Source: Gemmatimonadales bacterium (GTDB taxonomy: Bacteria; Gemmatimonadota; Gemmatimonadetes; Gemmatimonadales; GWC2-71-9). Taken from it: 35,723 nucleotides of DNA. The translations under genes and the position numbers were made by a program. Under the pieces are notes generated by a model, which was given only the letters and a program-made list of their open reading frames with translations, ran no database searches and was not told the DNA's origin. Of the stretch, positions 1 through 10,209 are shown piece by piece. How positions within the stretch are numbered: position 1 is the first letter of the stretch; every line of letters begins with the position of its first letter. Location of the stretch: positions 50,233 through 85,955 of the forward strand of contig WVYX01000211.1 of NCBI GenBank assembly GCA_011772755.1, in the 5' to 3' direction.

Positions 1-1766
<1,766 letters not shown>

Positions 1767-1774
<8 letters not shown>

Positions 1775-3977
1775 CATCGCCCTCAACCAGGAGCAGCGGA
1801 CGGCAGTGGAGTACCGAGGAGGCCCACTGCTGGTCCTCGCGGGTGCGGGATCGGGAAAGACCCGCGTGCTCACGGCGCGGATCGCCCATCTCGTGCGCCA
1901 TCACGGCATCCCCCCCGAGCGGATTCTCGCCGTCACGTTCACCAACAAGGCGGCCGGCGAGATGCGACGCCGCGTCGCCGCTCTGCTGGAACGGGAACCC
2001 ACAGGCCTATGGATCGGCACCTTCCACTCGCTGTCAGCTCGGCTCTTGCGTCGCGAGGCGCCGCGCCTGGGCTTCACGCCACAGTTCACGATCTACGATG
2101 AAGACGATCGGCTGACGCTCATCAAGCGGCTGCTGGAACGGGGCGGGTACTCGCAGCGCACCTTCCCGCCGCGCCAACTCCAATCCAGAATCTCGGCGGC
2201 CAAGAACCGGCTCGAGACCGCTGAAGAGATGGGTGCGGCCGCCGAGGACAAGTTCACCCGCGTCGCTGCAGAGATGTACCACGAGCTGGACCGAGCACTC
2301 GCCATCGCGAACGCGATGGACTTCGACGACCTGCTACTCCATCCGCTGACCCTCTTCCGGAGGCATCCCGACCGCCTCGCGTACTGGCAGCGCCGCTTTG
2401 ACTCCATCTTGGTCGACGAGTTCCAGGATACAAACCGCGCACAATATCTGCTGGTGCGTATGCTCGGCGAGAAGCACCGCGACGTGTGCGTCGTCGGCGA
2501 CGACGACCAGTCGATCTACTCGTGGCGGGGGGCTGACATCCGGAACATGCTGGACTTCCAAACCGACTTCGCCGACGCGGGCCTGGTGCGACTGGAAGAG
2601 AACTACCGATCCACTCAGGTCATTCTGGATGCCGCCAACGGCATCATCAACGAGAATCGGAACCGTCTCGGAAAGACCTTGTTCACGTCCCGTGGAGGCG
2701 GCCCTCTGGTGGTGCAGGTATCCGCCGCCGACGAACGTGACGAAGCCGAATGGGCCGCGCGTGAGTTCCGCGAACGGACAGCAACCGATCACTCCGTGTA
2801 CGCCGACATGGCGGTGCTGTATCGCACAAACGCCCAATCCCGGGCGTTCGAAGACGCCTTTCGGCGGACCGCCATTCCCTACCGCGTGGTGGGAGCGGTG
2901 AGCTTCTACGAGCGCCGCGAAGTGAAGGACCTCCTCGCCTACCTCAGACTCGTAGTCAACCCGGCCGACGACGAGGCCTTCATCCGGGCGGTCCAGGTTC
3001 CCAGGCGGGGCATCGGCGCGGGCAGCCTGCGCACCCTGCAGGAGGCGGCTACACGGTGGGGCAGGCCATTGCTCGCCACAGCCGCCATTGCCGATCGAAT
3101 CGTGGACCTGCGACCCCTCACGAAGCAGGCATTCCAAGATTTTGCCGCACTATTCGAGCGTCTCCGGGAGCAGCTCGCGGGCGGCACACCCGCTGAGCTT
3201 CTCGAGCGGATCTTGGAGCTGACGGAGTACGAGGACTACCTCGCCGCTGAGGGCCCCGAAGGGGTGGAGCGGACGGAGAACGTACGGGAGCTGCTTGCCG
3301 CGGCGGCGGAGTGGTCTGAGGAACTCGACGCAGCGGAGTCGTCCACGCTGGTCGAGCGGTTCCTCCAGAGTACGGCGCTCCTATCACCCGACGATAGCAC
3401 GGCCGGAGATTCCGAGGGCGTGACCTTCATGACGGTGCACACTGCCAAGGGGCTCGAGTGGCCGATCGTATTGCTGGCGGGAATGGAGGATGGCCTCTTC
3501 CCACTCAGCCGTGCCGTCGAGACGCCGGACGGGCTGGAGGAGGAGCGGCGATTGGCGTACGTCGCCGTCACCCGGGCGCAGGACAGGGTTTACCTGGCCT
3601 GGGCGCGAGCGCGGCGCCGTGGCGGCCAGTTGATGCCCAGCTTCCCGTCGCGGTTTCTGGACACCCTTCCGCCCGATGTGGTGGAGGAGCGCAGAACGAG
3701 CGGCGTCTTCGGAGGTGAGTGGTACCGCAAGCCATCCGTGGCCAAATCATGGCTCGCGCTGGAGCAAACCGAGCCCGCAATGGAATCGCAGGACACACCG
3801 CGATACGTCAAGGGCGAGCGGGTGCACCATCGTCGGTTCGGTTCCGGCGTGATCCGGGCATTGTCCGGACAAGGGCGGAATCTAAAGGTGACCGTCGATT
3901 TCGATGACGAGGAGGTCGGGTCCAAAGAGTTGCTGGCGGCGTACGCCGGTCTCGAACGGGACGTGGAGAGCGTCTGA
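1767..3977 (+). CDS. pcrA: ATP-dependent 3'-5' DNA helicase, PcrA/UvrD family
   Basis: A superfamily 1A helicase of 736 aa, typical PcrA/UvrD length, acting in nucleotide excision repair, replication restart and removal of RecA or RNA polymerase from DNA. Visible motifs: Q motif LNQEQ (6-10), Walker A AGAGSGKT (25-32), Walker B VDEFQD (216-221), motif III GDDDQSIYSWRG (from 244), EENYRST, motif V VHTAKGLEW (from 557) and motif VI YVAVTRAQ (about 598). The C-terminus (YVKGERVHHRRFGSGVI, then a beta-rich tail) matches the Tudor-like domain of PcrA/UvrD that contacts RNA polymerase, which favours PcrA/UvrD over Rep. The ATG overlaps the kinase stop by 8 bases, so serS, kinase and helicase read as one transcription unit. 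Confidence 0.95.
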
Positions 3978-4233
3978 CCGGTGTCTTGCACTAGAACATC
4001 GAGCGCCTCGCCCGACTCGCTGCCCTGAACCCCGATCCCGAAGCCCTTCCGGCGGTCACCGATCGGATCCCCCGGGAGGGCAGCTCTCTATCCCCGCACC
4101 ACGCTCCGCCACCACGGACGGCAGTGGTGGCAAGGCCTCCTGCGGCTAGACTGCCGCTGCCACCGCCGCAGTGCTGGGGTGGAATGGGTAAGCTGCCGCA
4201 TCCGGCGCCGGAGGGGTTGGGCCACAGCGGGCG
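3978..4233. other. Convergent intergenic region with an inverted repeat
   Basis: The region lies between convergent genes and has no convincing intact ORF. A perfect 8-bp inverted repeat pairs 4108-4115 (GCCACCAC) with 4124-4131 (GTGGTGGC) around an 8-base loop. A 5-bp stem at 4142-4146/4153-4157 follows. Neither has a T tract, so an intrinsic terminator is not demonstrated. Bases 3995-4069 translate to a peptide resembling the start of GatC, with an in-frame stop just upstream; this is discussed as a possible gene relic. Confidence 0.4.
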
Positions 4234-5172
4234 TTAGGCACCATTCGCCCCCCGGTCCCGCCAGGGTCGCTGGGCGTCGGAGGTCTCCCAGTATGACAAG
4301 TGGTAGGGCGGCAACCCGAAGTGCTCTCCGGCTAAGCTAGTGAGGCTCTCGTAGTCGGCAGGGAGGCGGCTCCGAACCACGTCAAGCCGCATGCGCTTCG
4401 CCAGGCCGAGAGAGGCCCGCCCCGCGGGGTCCAGCCTGCGGACGCTACCTTCCTCCTGGCTCAGGAGCTGCATGATCAGCTGAAACGCCACCCCCATGTG
4501 GCCTTCTACCATGTCATCCGTCAGATCCCAGCGGCTTCTTTCCGCCATGACCTGGAAGGCTCGCTGCCAGCTCTGGGTCTCGATCAGTCCCACCATGCCC
4601 CGGAATAGCCTGCGGCTGGTGCGCACGGAAAAGATGGTTGGTGCCAGGATCCGGTCCAGGTGCGCGTCGGAGCTGGTGTGGTCCAGGCGAATGATATCCA
4701 TGGCTGTGCGGGCGTAGTGCTCGCCTAGATGGGTCTCAAATCGGCTCTCCCAGTACGAATGACCGAGGGCGATGGTGGACGATGTCACGACCAGCTGCCG
4801 CGGCACAAAGAAGTTGTGGGCCACCGTGTCCGCTGCAAGGTGGGAGAGGTAACCCAGGCCGAACACCCGGAGGGCGTCGCTCTCGGCGCGGTCCAAGATC
4901 TCCTGGCCGACGTGCCAGGAATGGCAATGGCGGCCAACGGGGGCGTATTTCTTCGCGATTGAAGTATCGGCAGCGATGTTGCCGTACAGGAAGTCGTACG
5001 GAAAAGCCCGCAGCAGATCAGCTATGGCTGTGGGAAGCTGCGACAGGTTCGCGAGCACCGACTCGCCCAAGAAGACGTGCGTACCGGGCGTCCAGGCGTG
5101 AGCGACGGACGGCCACAGCACGAGACCCAGTACGACGATTGCGCCCGCGACGGCGAGCCGGCGCAGGTGCAC
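4234..5172 (-). CDS. Secreted zinc-dependent phospholipase C-like protein
   Basis: A 312-aa exported protein resembling the zinc-dependent phospholipase C / S1-P1 nuclease fold (PF00882-like). The N-terminus is a signal peptide (MHLRRLAVAGAIVVLGLVLW, then SVAHA). The likely cut after Ala26 leaves Trp27 as the mature first residue, matching the Trp1 whose amino group binds zinc in the Bacillus cereus enzyme. Other candidate ligands are His32, the HCHSWH cluster, the HLAADTVAHN stretch and HSYWESRFETHLGEH. Family members cleave phospholipid head groups, but many environmental homologues are uncharacterised, so the substrate is unknown. The start is GTG at 5172, only 3 bases after the stop of the upstream gene, indicating an operon. 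The family call is fairly good; enzymatic activity is inferred. Confidence 0.75.
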   Translation of the reverse strand: MHLRRLAVAGAIVVLGLVLWPSVAHAWTPGTHVFLGESVLANLSQLPTAIADLLRAFPYDFLYGNIAADTSIAKKYAPVGRHCHSWHVGQEILDRAESDALRVFGLGYLSHLAADTVAHNFFVPRQLVVTSSTIALGHSYWESRFETHLGEHYARTAMDIIRLDHTSSDAHLDRILAPTIFSVRTSRRLFRGMVGLIETQSWQRAFQVMAERSRWDLTDDMVEGHMGVAFQLIMQLLSQEEGSVRRLDPAGRASLGLAKRMRLDVVRSRLPADYESLTSLAGEHFGLPPYHLSYWETSDAQRPWRDRGANGA

Positions 5173-5175
5173 CCG

Positions 5176-5622
5176 CTACCGACCCCTACCCAGAAAGGCC
5201 CGCTTCATTGCCCGTGCAATCGACGTCCCCCGGCGCGTAGTCCGCAGTGCCGCAGCTACGTCCAAAGCGGTCTCCTCGACTTCGTACTGAACAACGTCCA
5301 CCAGGGCATCGAGGTCCTGAAGGCGCTCCTCAGCCCGGCGCACCAGCCGGTTCAGCCGCCCCCGCACGTCCTCCGACGTCTCAGCTAGGCCGTCCACCTC
5401 GGCTCGAACCGCCGCGACTACCTTCCCAGCATCCTCCGCCATTGTCCGGGCGGACTGAAGCGCCGGTCTCGCATCCCTATCCAGAACGTCCACCAGGCGC
5501 TCCATCGTTCCCATGAGCGCCCTGACCTCCCGCATCAGCATGAGCCCTGCGACGGCAAACGCCAGGACGACGCCAGCGATGACGGCGGTTGATATGGCGG
5601 TCACTACCTCCGCCCATCCCAT
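5176..5622 (-). CDS. DUF948-like membrane-anchored coiled-coil protein
   Basis: A 148-aa protein with an N-terminal membrane helix (about residues 6-30, AISTAVIAGVVLAFAVAGLML). A charged, heptad-rich region follows to about residue 115, and the tail is basic (RRGTSIARAMKRAFLGRGR). The layout resembles DUF948-type proteins of general-stress operons, whose molecular role is not established. The ATG is preceded by a strong Shine-Dalgarno sequence (AGGAGG on the minus strand, about 8 bases upstream), which supports this start. It is the first gene of a two-gene unit with the phospholipase-like gene. The coiled coil could act as a periplasmic or cytoplasmic tether; orientation cannot be fixed from sequence alone. 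Confidence 0.65.
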   Translation of the reverse strand: MGWAEVVTAISTAVIAGVVLAFAVAGLMLMREVRALMGTMERLVDVLDRDARPALQSARTMAEDAGKVVAAVRAEVDGLAETSEDVRGRLNRLVRRAEERLQDLDALVDVVQYEVEETALDVAAALRTTRRGTSIARAMKRAFLGRGR

Positions 5623-5702
5623 TAGCTCGCCCTCCTATCGCACACCATCGGTCACACTCCTTCGGAACGGCCCGGACCTAGCGCGGTGACCAGGCCGTGC
5701 TC

Positions 5703-6056
5703 CTAGGCTCGCTCAGACCCGAGTTCGGGCGCCAGTCCTACTACTTGGCTCACGGGCACTGTGAAAACGATGCCCGTGCCGGGACTCCCCAGGTCCCCGC
5801 ACGTGTCTCGAATCAGCTTGACCGCGGCTTCGAGCTTCTCTTTGCTCTCGATCACCGAGAAGATCGTCGTGTTGTGCGGCCGCGTTCCGGAGAGCACGGT
5901 CTGTAGCCCCGCGAAGACCGGTAGATCCTTCTTGACGAGGCGCCCCATGCCCTCGCTGCTGATGACCGTCGCGCCCGTCACCCCGAGCTCGAGAAACCCC
6001 GAGAGTATGTCGGCGAGCTTCTCCTCGCGGTTGATGACGCAGACAAGTAGCTCCAT
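5703..6056 (-). CDS. P-II-like small regulatory protein
   Basis: A 117-aa protein with the ferredoxin-like beta-alpha-beta-beta-alpha-beta pattern of the P-II superfamily: MELLVCVINREEKLADIL, GVTGATVISSEGMG, TTIFSVIESKEKLEAAVKLI, and the late GTGIVFTVPVSQVVG strand. It lacks the long T loop with the uridylylated tyrosine of GlnB/GlnK, so it is probably a P-II-like paralogue of unknown ligand, not the nitrogen regulator. The open frame continues upstream to 6407, but that extension has no family similarity and runs antisense to murA, so ATG at 6056 is chosen. It is divergent from murA and shares a 138-base upstream region with it. Confidence 0.7.
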   Translation of the reverse strand: MELLVCVINREEKLADILSGFLELGVTGATVISSEGMGRLVKKDLPVFAGLQTVLSGTRPHNTTIFSVIESKEKLEAAVKLIRDTCGDLGSPGTGIVFTVPVSQVVGLAPELGSERA

Positions 6057-6155
6057 AGGCAAGTCAGTGTCGTTTTCGGAGCGGCGCGGCCACAGTGCCG
6101 GCGCCGCGTGCCCCACATAATCCCCGGAGCCGAGCAGGGTGTCAAGCGATCGCGC

Positions 6156-6184
6156 TTGCGCGCCGCAGAAGCGTCCCATATGGT
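6156..6184 (+). promoter_or_regulatory. Possible sigma-70-type promoter for murA
   Basis: TTGCGC (6156-6161) and TATGGT (6179-6184) are separated by exactly 17 bases in the divergent region upstream of murA. Transcription would begin around 6191, giving a nearly leaderless message if translation starts at 6195. This is a pattern match only; the consensus is imperfect and GC-rich sequence gives chance hits. Confidence 0.25.
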
Positions 6185-6194
6185 ACGCCGCAGC

Positions 6195-7490
6195 ATGTCT
6201 GAATGCTTCCGCGTCACGGGTGGAGCGCCCCTGCGGGGTACGGTGCGGCCAGCGGGTAACAAGAACGCCGCACTCCCGATCGTGGCGGCGACACTTCTCG
6301 CCGACAGCCCCAGCGAGATCCTCAACGTCCCGCGGATCCGTGACGTCGAAGCGCTGCTGGCACTGCTGTCGGATCTGGGAGCCGAAACGACCTGGACCGA
6401 CGAGCACACACTGAGGATCGACCCCTCAGACGTGGAGCCAAAGCGCCTCGACCCGGAGTTGTGCTCCAGTATCCGGGCGTCCGTGCTCCTGGCAGGGCCC
6501 CTCCTGGCCCGATTCGGTCAAGTTATCCTCCCACCGCCCGGGGGGGACGTGATCGGCCGTCGCCGCCTGGACACCCACTTTCTTGCGTTGGAGCAGCTCG
6601 GTGCCAAGGTCGACATCGGCGCTGACTACCAGCTCCAGGCAAAGGCCCTAGAAGGAGCCGACATCTTCTTGGACGAACCCAGCGTGACTGCGACCGAGAA
6701 CGCCTTGATGGCGGCGGTGCTGGCGCAGGGGCGTACCGTGCTGCAGAACGCGGCATCCGAGCCCCACGTGCAGGATCTGGCGCGTGCCTTGGCGGTCATG
6801 GGGGCTCACATCGAGGGGATCGGCACCAACATGTTGACCGTGGAGGGGGGACGTGCCCTCCAAGGGGGGCGCCTCGAAGTCGGGCCGGATCATGTGGAGA
6901 TCGGGTCCTTCATCGGCCTCGCGGCCGTCACCAACGGCGAGATCGAGATCGAGGACACGCGACCGGACGACCTCCGCAGCATTCTGCAGACTTTCGAGCG
7001 GCTGGGCGTGCGGCCTCGGCTTGACGGAAGCCGGCTCATCGTGGACGCGCCTCAGGAGCGCCGCATCAGACCGGACCTGGGCGGTCACATTCCAAAGATC
7101 GAGGACGGCCCGTGGCCGGCATTCCCAGCCGATCTCACCTCGATTGCCGTGGTTGTCGCCACGCAATGCGAGGGCATGATCCTGGTGTTCGAGAAGATGT
7201 TCGAGTCGCGGCTGTTCTTCGTGGACAAGCTGGTGGGGTTCGGTGCGCGGCTGCTGCTGTGCGATCCCCACCGGGTGGTGATCTCGGGCCCCACCCAGCT
7301 CCAGGGGGGAGTAGTGGAAAGTCCCGACATCCGCGCGGGGATGGCAATGCTCCTCGCCGCCCTGGCGGCGGAAGGGGAGAGCATCATTCACAACATCGGT
7401 CAGATCGACCGGGGGTACGAACGAATTGACGAGCGGCTCCGTGCGCTGGGTGCGGCGGTCGAGCGGGTAGAGCGTAAATGGATGCGGTGA
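6195..7490 (+). CDS. murA: UDP-N-acetylglucosamine 1-carboxyvinyltransferase with Asp at the catalytic Cys position
   Basis: MurA transfers enolpyruvate from PEP to UDP-GlcNAc, the first committed step of peptidoglycan synthesis in the cytoplasm. At 431 aa it has the usual length. The N-terminus CFRVTGGAPLRGTVRPAGNK contains the conserved Lys (residue 23, equivalent to E. coli Lys22) followed by Asn-Ala. The active-site loop reads PPPGGDVIGRRRLDTH: Asp118 (codon 6546-6548) stands where E. coli has Cys115, while the following Arg residues are kept. Cys-to-Asp MurA is known from Mycobacterium and Chlamydia and is fosfomycin-insensitive. The start is uncertain: ATG at 6195 fits the family N-terminus best, ATG at 6180 is possible, and the open frame extends to 6108. 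No strong Shine-Dalgarno sequence precedes either ATG. The 3' end overlaps pgeF by 13 bases. Confidence 0.95.
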   Translation: MSECFRVTGGAPLRGTVRPAGNKNAALPIVAATLLADSPSEILNVPRIRDVEALLALLSDLGAETTWTDEHTLRIDPSDVEPKRLDPELCSSIRASVLLAGPLLARFGQVILPPPGGDVIGRRRLDTHFLALEQLGAKVDIGADYQLQAKALEGADIFLDEPSVTATENALMAAVLAQGRTVLQNAASEPHVQDLARALAVMGAHIEGIGTNMLTVEGGRALQGGRLEVGPDHVEIGSFIGLAAVTNGEIEIEDTRPDDLRSILQTFERLGVRPRLDGSRLIVDAPQERRIRPDLGGHIPKIEDGPWPAFPADLTSIAVVVATQCEGMILVFEKMFESRLFFVDKLVGFGARLLLCDPHRVVISGPTQLQGGVVESPDIRAGMAMLLAALAAEGESIIHNIGQIDRGYERIDERLRALGAAVERVERKWMR

Positions 7491-8242
7491 GGGACGCCGC
7501 AGCTGAGCAGTTCACGTCGGCCGGAGGGATGCCCCGGTACGAACTCGCCGAGTGGCACGTGGAGTACGGCGTGGTAGCTGGAATCACGGCCCGTGACGGT
7601 GAGCTGGACTTCAACCTCGGACCCGGTCCTCCGGACAGTACCGCGATGGCGCGCTGGCAGAGCCTTCCCGGGGGGGTTGGCAGCGGTTTCAGTGGCGTGG
7701 TCGTGGGCCGCCAAACTCATGGAACTGGACTCGGCACGCACAAGCGCTGCAGCGGCAGGGTCCTCATTAGAGAGAGCTTGGACGGACACCTCACCAGCGA
7801 GCCGGGGCTGCTGCTGGCTGTCACCGTTGCCGACTGCGTCCCGATCTACCTCTTGGAACCCCGCAGCACTACCATGGCGCTGCTCCACGCGGGCTGGCGG
7901 GGAATCGCTGCAGGAATCCTGGAGGCCGGGGTTCAGCACTTGTGTGAGCTCGCGAAAGTACCACCGAGCGACCTCGTAATGCATTGTGGTGTGGGAATTT
8001 GTGGGTCATGCTATGAAGTGGGTCCTGAGGTTTTCGAGGCGGTTCGGGGGCAGCGGCCGAAGGGGTTGGCACAGCTGGACCTGCGGGAAGACCTTGCGGC
8101 GCGGGCACGAGGAGTGGGGCTTCGCTGCATCACGCTGAGCCCTTGGTGTAGCTGTCACGACGGGGAGCGGTTCTTCTCGCACCGTCGCTCGGGAGGCACC
8201 GACGGTCGCATGGTGGCGTACTTGGGACGGCCAGCAGCTTGA
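7478..8242 (+). CDS. pgeF: Peptidoglycan editing factor / purine nucleoside phosphorylase, laccase-domain family
   Basis: A 254-aa member of the YfiH/PgeF family, cytoplasmic zinc proteins reported to act on purine nucleosides and, in E. coli, to prevent misincorporation of L-Ser into peptidoglycan precursors. Family signatures are clear: QTHG, TVADCVPIYLL, LLHAGWRG and the GVGICGSCYEVGPEVF block, giving the conserved His-Cys-His metal set. The ATG at 7478 overlaps the murA stop, so the two are translationally coupled, a sensible pairing for a cell-wall quality-control factor. An internal ATG at 7529 could be the true start because the first 17 residues are not typical of the family. The C-terminus (SHRRSGGTDGRMVAYLG) is the usual family end. 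Confidence 0.88.
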   Translation: MDAVRDAAAEQFTSAGGMPRYELAEWHVEYGVVAGITARDGELDFNLGPGPPDSTAMARWQSLPGGVGSGFSGVVVGRQTHGTGLGTHKRCSGRVLIRESLDGHLTSEPGLLLAVTVADCVPIYLLEPRSTTMALLHAGWRGIAAGILEAGVQHLCELAKVPPSDLVMHCGVGICGSCYEVGPEVFEAVRGQRPKGLAQLDLREDLAARARGVGLRCITLSPWCSCHDGERFFSHRRSGGTDGRMVAYLGRPAA

Positions 8243-8281
8243 ACCCGTAGGTGGGATGCTGTAGATTCTGACCGGTGCAGA

Positions 8282-8310
8282 GCGGGCGCAGTTGGCCCGC
8301 GCTTTTTTTT
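8282..8310 (+). terminator. GC-rich hairpin with T8 tract just upstream of rimP
   Basis: GCGGGC (8282-8287) pairs perfectly with GCCCGC (8295-8300) around a 7-base loop; two bases later comes an uninterrupted run of eight Ts (8303-8310). It looks like an intrinsic terminator, yet it ends only 6 bases before the rimP ATG. It may terminate murA-pgeF transcription, act as an attenuator in the rimP leader, or both. Structured leaders upstream of rimP-nusA-infB operons are known in other bacteria. Confidence 0.75.
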
Positions 8311-8316
8311 GAAATC

Positions 8317-8823
8317 ATGAGCGACGCGCTGGCCGAACTCACGACCGAGATTCGAGCCCGGGTGGGGGCTCTCGGCTACGACCTGGTGGATCTCCGCAAG
8401 CGCGGGTCTGGGCGCCGCGTCTGGCTCCAAATCCGCGTCGATCGACGGGATTCCCAGCCGGGGCAAGGCATTACCGTGGAGGAGTGCGCCGCCGTCAGCC
8501 GGTCGCTGGAGGCGTGGCTCGACAGTGAGCAGATCCTCGGCCCCCGGTACGTTCTAGAGGTGTCGTCTCCGGGCATCGAACGGCCGGTCCGCTGGCGCGA
8601 GCACTGGGAGCGCTTCATCGGACGACAGGTCAACGTGCAGGTGGAGGGCCGGCACCGGATGCGGGCCACCATCGTGCGTGTAGCAGACGACGACGTCGTC
8701 ACACTGCGCCCGGAGGGCGCCGACGAGGACTTACCGGTCCCGCTGGACCGGATTCGCGAGGCGACGCTGGTCGTGGACTGGTCATCCGTCGGGCGTGCAA
8801 CGTCGGAACGAACGAGTCACTAG
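8317..8823 (+). CDS. rimP: Ribosome maturation factor RimP
   Basis: RimP assists late assembly of the 30S subunit. The 168-aa protein has the N-terminal alpha/beta domain (ALGYDLVDLRKRGSGRRVWLQIRVD) and the family signature YVLEVSSPGIERPVR at the domain junction. A beta-rich C-terminal domain follows (GRQVNVQVEGRHRMRATIVRV). ATG at 8317 is chosen because the family N-terminus begins there. The open frame extends upstream to a GTG at 8275, but that part would translate the terminator hairpin. Immediately downstream is nusA with an 18-base gap, the usual rimP-nusA-infB order. Confidence 0.93.
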   Translation: MSDALAELTTEIRARVGALGYDLVDLRKRGSGRRVWLQIRVDRRDSQPGQGITVEECAAVSRSLEAWLDSEQILGPRYVLEVSSPGIERPVRWREHWERFIGRQVNVQVEGRHRMRATIVRVADDDVVTLRPEGADEDLPVPLDRIREATLVVDWSSVGRATSERTSH

Positions 8824-8841
8824 AAGCCAAAGGAGTGGCGA

Positions 8842-10209
8842 ATGACGAGTCCCGCCGAGGTGATGGCGGCGCTCAAGGAGCTGGCCAACGTCAAGCAGCT
8901 CGATCGGGACGAACTGATCGACTTGCTGCGCGACGGCATCCAAGCTGCCCTGGTGAAACGTTTCGGCCCCAATGTGCGCGCCGAAATCGAGATTGACGAC
9001 CTCAAGGGCGCGATCAACACGACGGTCCTCAGGCACGTGGTCGAGGCCGTCGAAGATTCGAGCTCGCAGATCTCGCTCGAGGAAGCCCAGTGGGAAGACC
9101 CCGAGTTCGAGGTCGGCGATGTCCTGGAGGAGGAAGTCCCGTTCGAGGAGTTCGGGCGCCTCGCCGTGCAGGCCGCCAAGCAGCGGATCATCCAGCGCGT
9201 GCGCGAGGGGGAGCGGAGCCGAATTCGGGAGGAGTTCGGAACCAGGGTTGGCGAACTGGTGTCTGGTGAGGTTCAGCAGATCGAGCGGGGCCGGCTGGTG
9301 ATCATGCTGAACAAGTTCCGCGAGGCTGAGGCCATCATCCCCTACCGGGAGCAGAACCCGCGGGAGCATTTCCACCAGGGCGATTCGATTCGGGCGGTGC
9401 TCAAGCGCCTGGAGGAGACACCGAAGGGCCCGCGGCTCATCCTGTCTCGGGCGGACCCGTTGTTCGTCGTGGCCCTGTTCAAACTGGAGGTGCCGGAGAT
9501 CCAGCAGAACATCGTGGACATCCGCACGGCCGCCCGGGAGGTGGCCAGCCGCACAAAGATCGCCGTCACGAGCCGGGACGACTCCATCGACCCGGTAGGC
9601 GCCTGTGTTGGCATGAAGGGCAGCCGGGTTCAGGCGGTGGTCAATGAGCTAGGCGGTGAGCGGATCGACATCGTACCTTGGTCACCGGACCCCGAGCGGT
9701 TCGCAAAGCTGGCCCTCGCCCCGGCGCGGGTGTCACGAGTGTTTTCCGACCAGGAGAGCAAGACGATCCAGGCCATCGTTGATGAGGATCAACTCTCACT
9801 GGCCATCGGACGAAACGGCCAGAACGTGCGGCTCGCTTCAGAGCTCACTGGTTGGAAGATCGACCTCTACTCCAGCCGTGAGTGGCTCGAACGCGGCGGT
9901 GAGGGGCCGCTGTTCGCCCCGCTGCCACCTGAGGATGAGCTCGCCGCCGACGTCCTGCTGAACGAGCTCAAAGGAATGCCGGCTGACCTGGTGGCGACGC
10001 TGGAGGCCACCGGGATGCAAACGTTGCGGGACATCCTGGATCTGGAGCGGGAGGACGTGCTCAAGATCGAGGGTATAACCACAGAGCAGGCAGATGTCTT
10101 GATGGCGTTCCTCAGCGAGCTGACTGAGGAAAACGCGGAATCCGAACCCCAGCCAGCCGAGGTTGAGGGGGATCAGGACACCGGTTCGGAGGCGACGCCT
10201 GCGGCGTGA
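8842..10209 (+). CDS. nusA: Transcription termination/antitermination factor NusA
   Basis: NusA binds RNA polymerase and RNA, modulating pausing, termination and antitermination. The 455-aa protein shows the N-terminal polymerase-binding domain (about 1-130), an S1 domain (GELVSGEVQQIERGRLVIML) and the IPYREQNPRE linker. Two KH domains follow, with GMKGSR and GRNGQN loops. One helix-hairpin-helix repeat near residues 380-430 (LVATLEATGMQTLRDIL) precedes an acidic tail. Only one C-terminal HhH-type repeat is clear, fewer than the two acidic repeats of E. coli NusA. AAAGGAGTGG just before the ATG is a good ribosome binding site. Its TGA overlaps the next start. Confidence 0.96.
   Translation: MTSPAEVMAALKELANVKQLDRDELIDLLRDGIQAALVKRFGPNVRAEIEIDDLKGAINTTVLRHVVEAVEDSSSQISLEEAQWEDPEFEVGDVLEEEVPFEEFGRLAVQAAKQRIIQRVREGERSRIREEFGTRVGELVSGEVQQIERGRLVIMLNKFREAEAIIPYREQNPREHFHQGDSIRAVLKRLEETPKGPRLILSRADPLFVVALFKLEVPEIQQNIVDIRTAAREVASRTKIAVTSRDDSIDPVGACVGMKGSRVQAVVNELGGERIDIVPWSPDPERFAKLALAPARVSRVFSDQESKTIQAIVDEDQLSLAIGRNGQNVRLASELTGWKIDLYSSREWLERGGEGPLFAPLPPEDELAADVLLNELKGMPADLVATLEATGMQTLRDILDLEREDVLKIEGITTEQADVLMAFLSELTEENAESEPQPAEVEGDQDTGSEATPAA

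Noticed and set aside
6057..6407. Upstream extension of the P-II-like open frame
   Set aside because: The added residues are antisense to murA and its upstream region and show no P-II similarity; ATG at 6056 starts the conserved strand.
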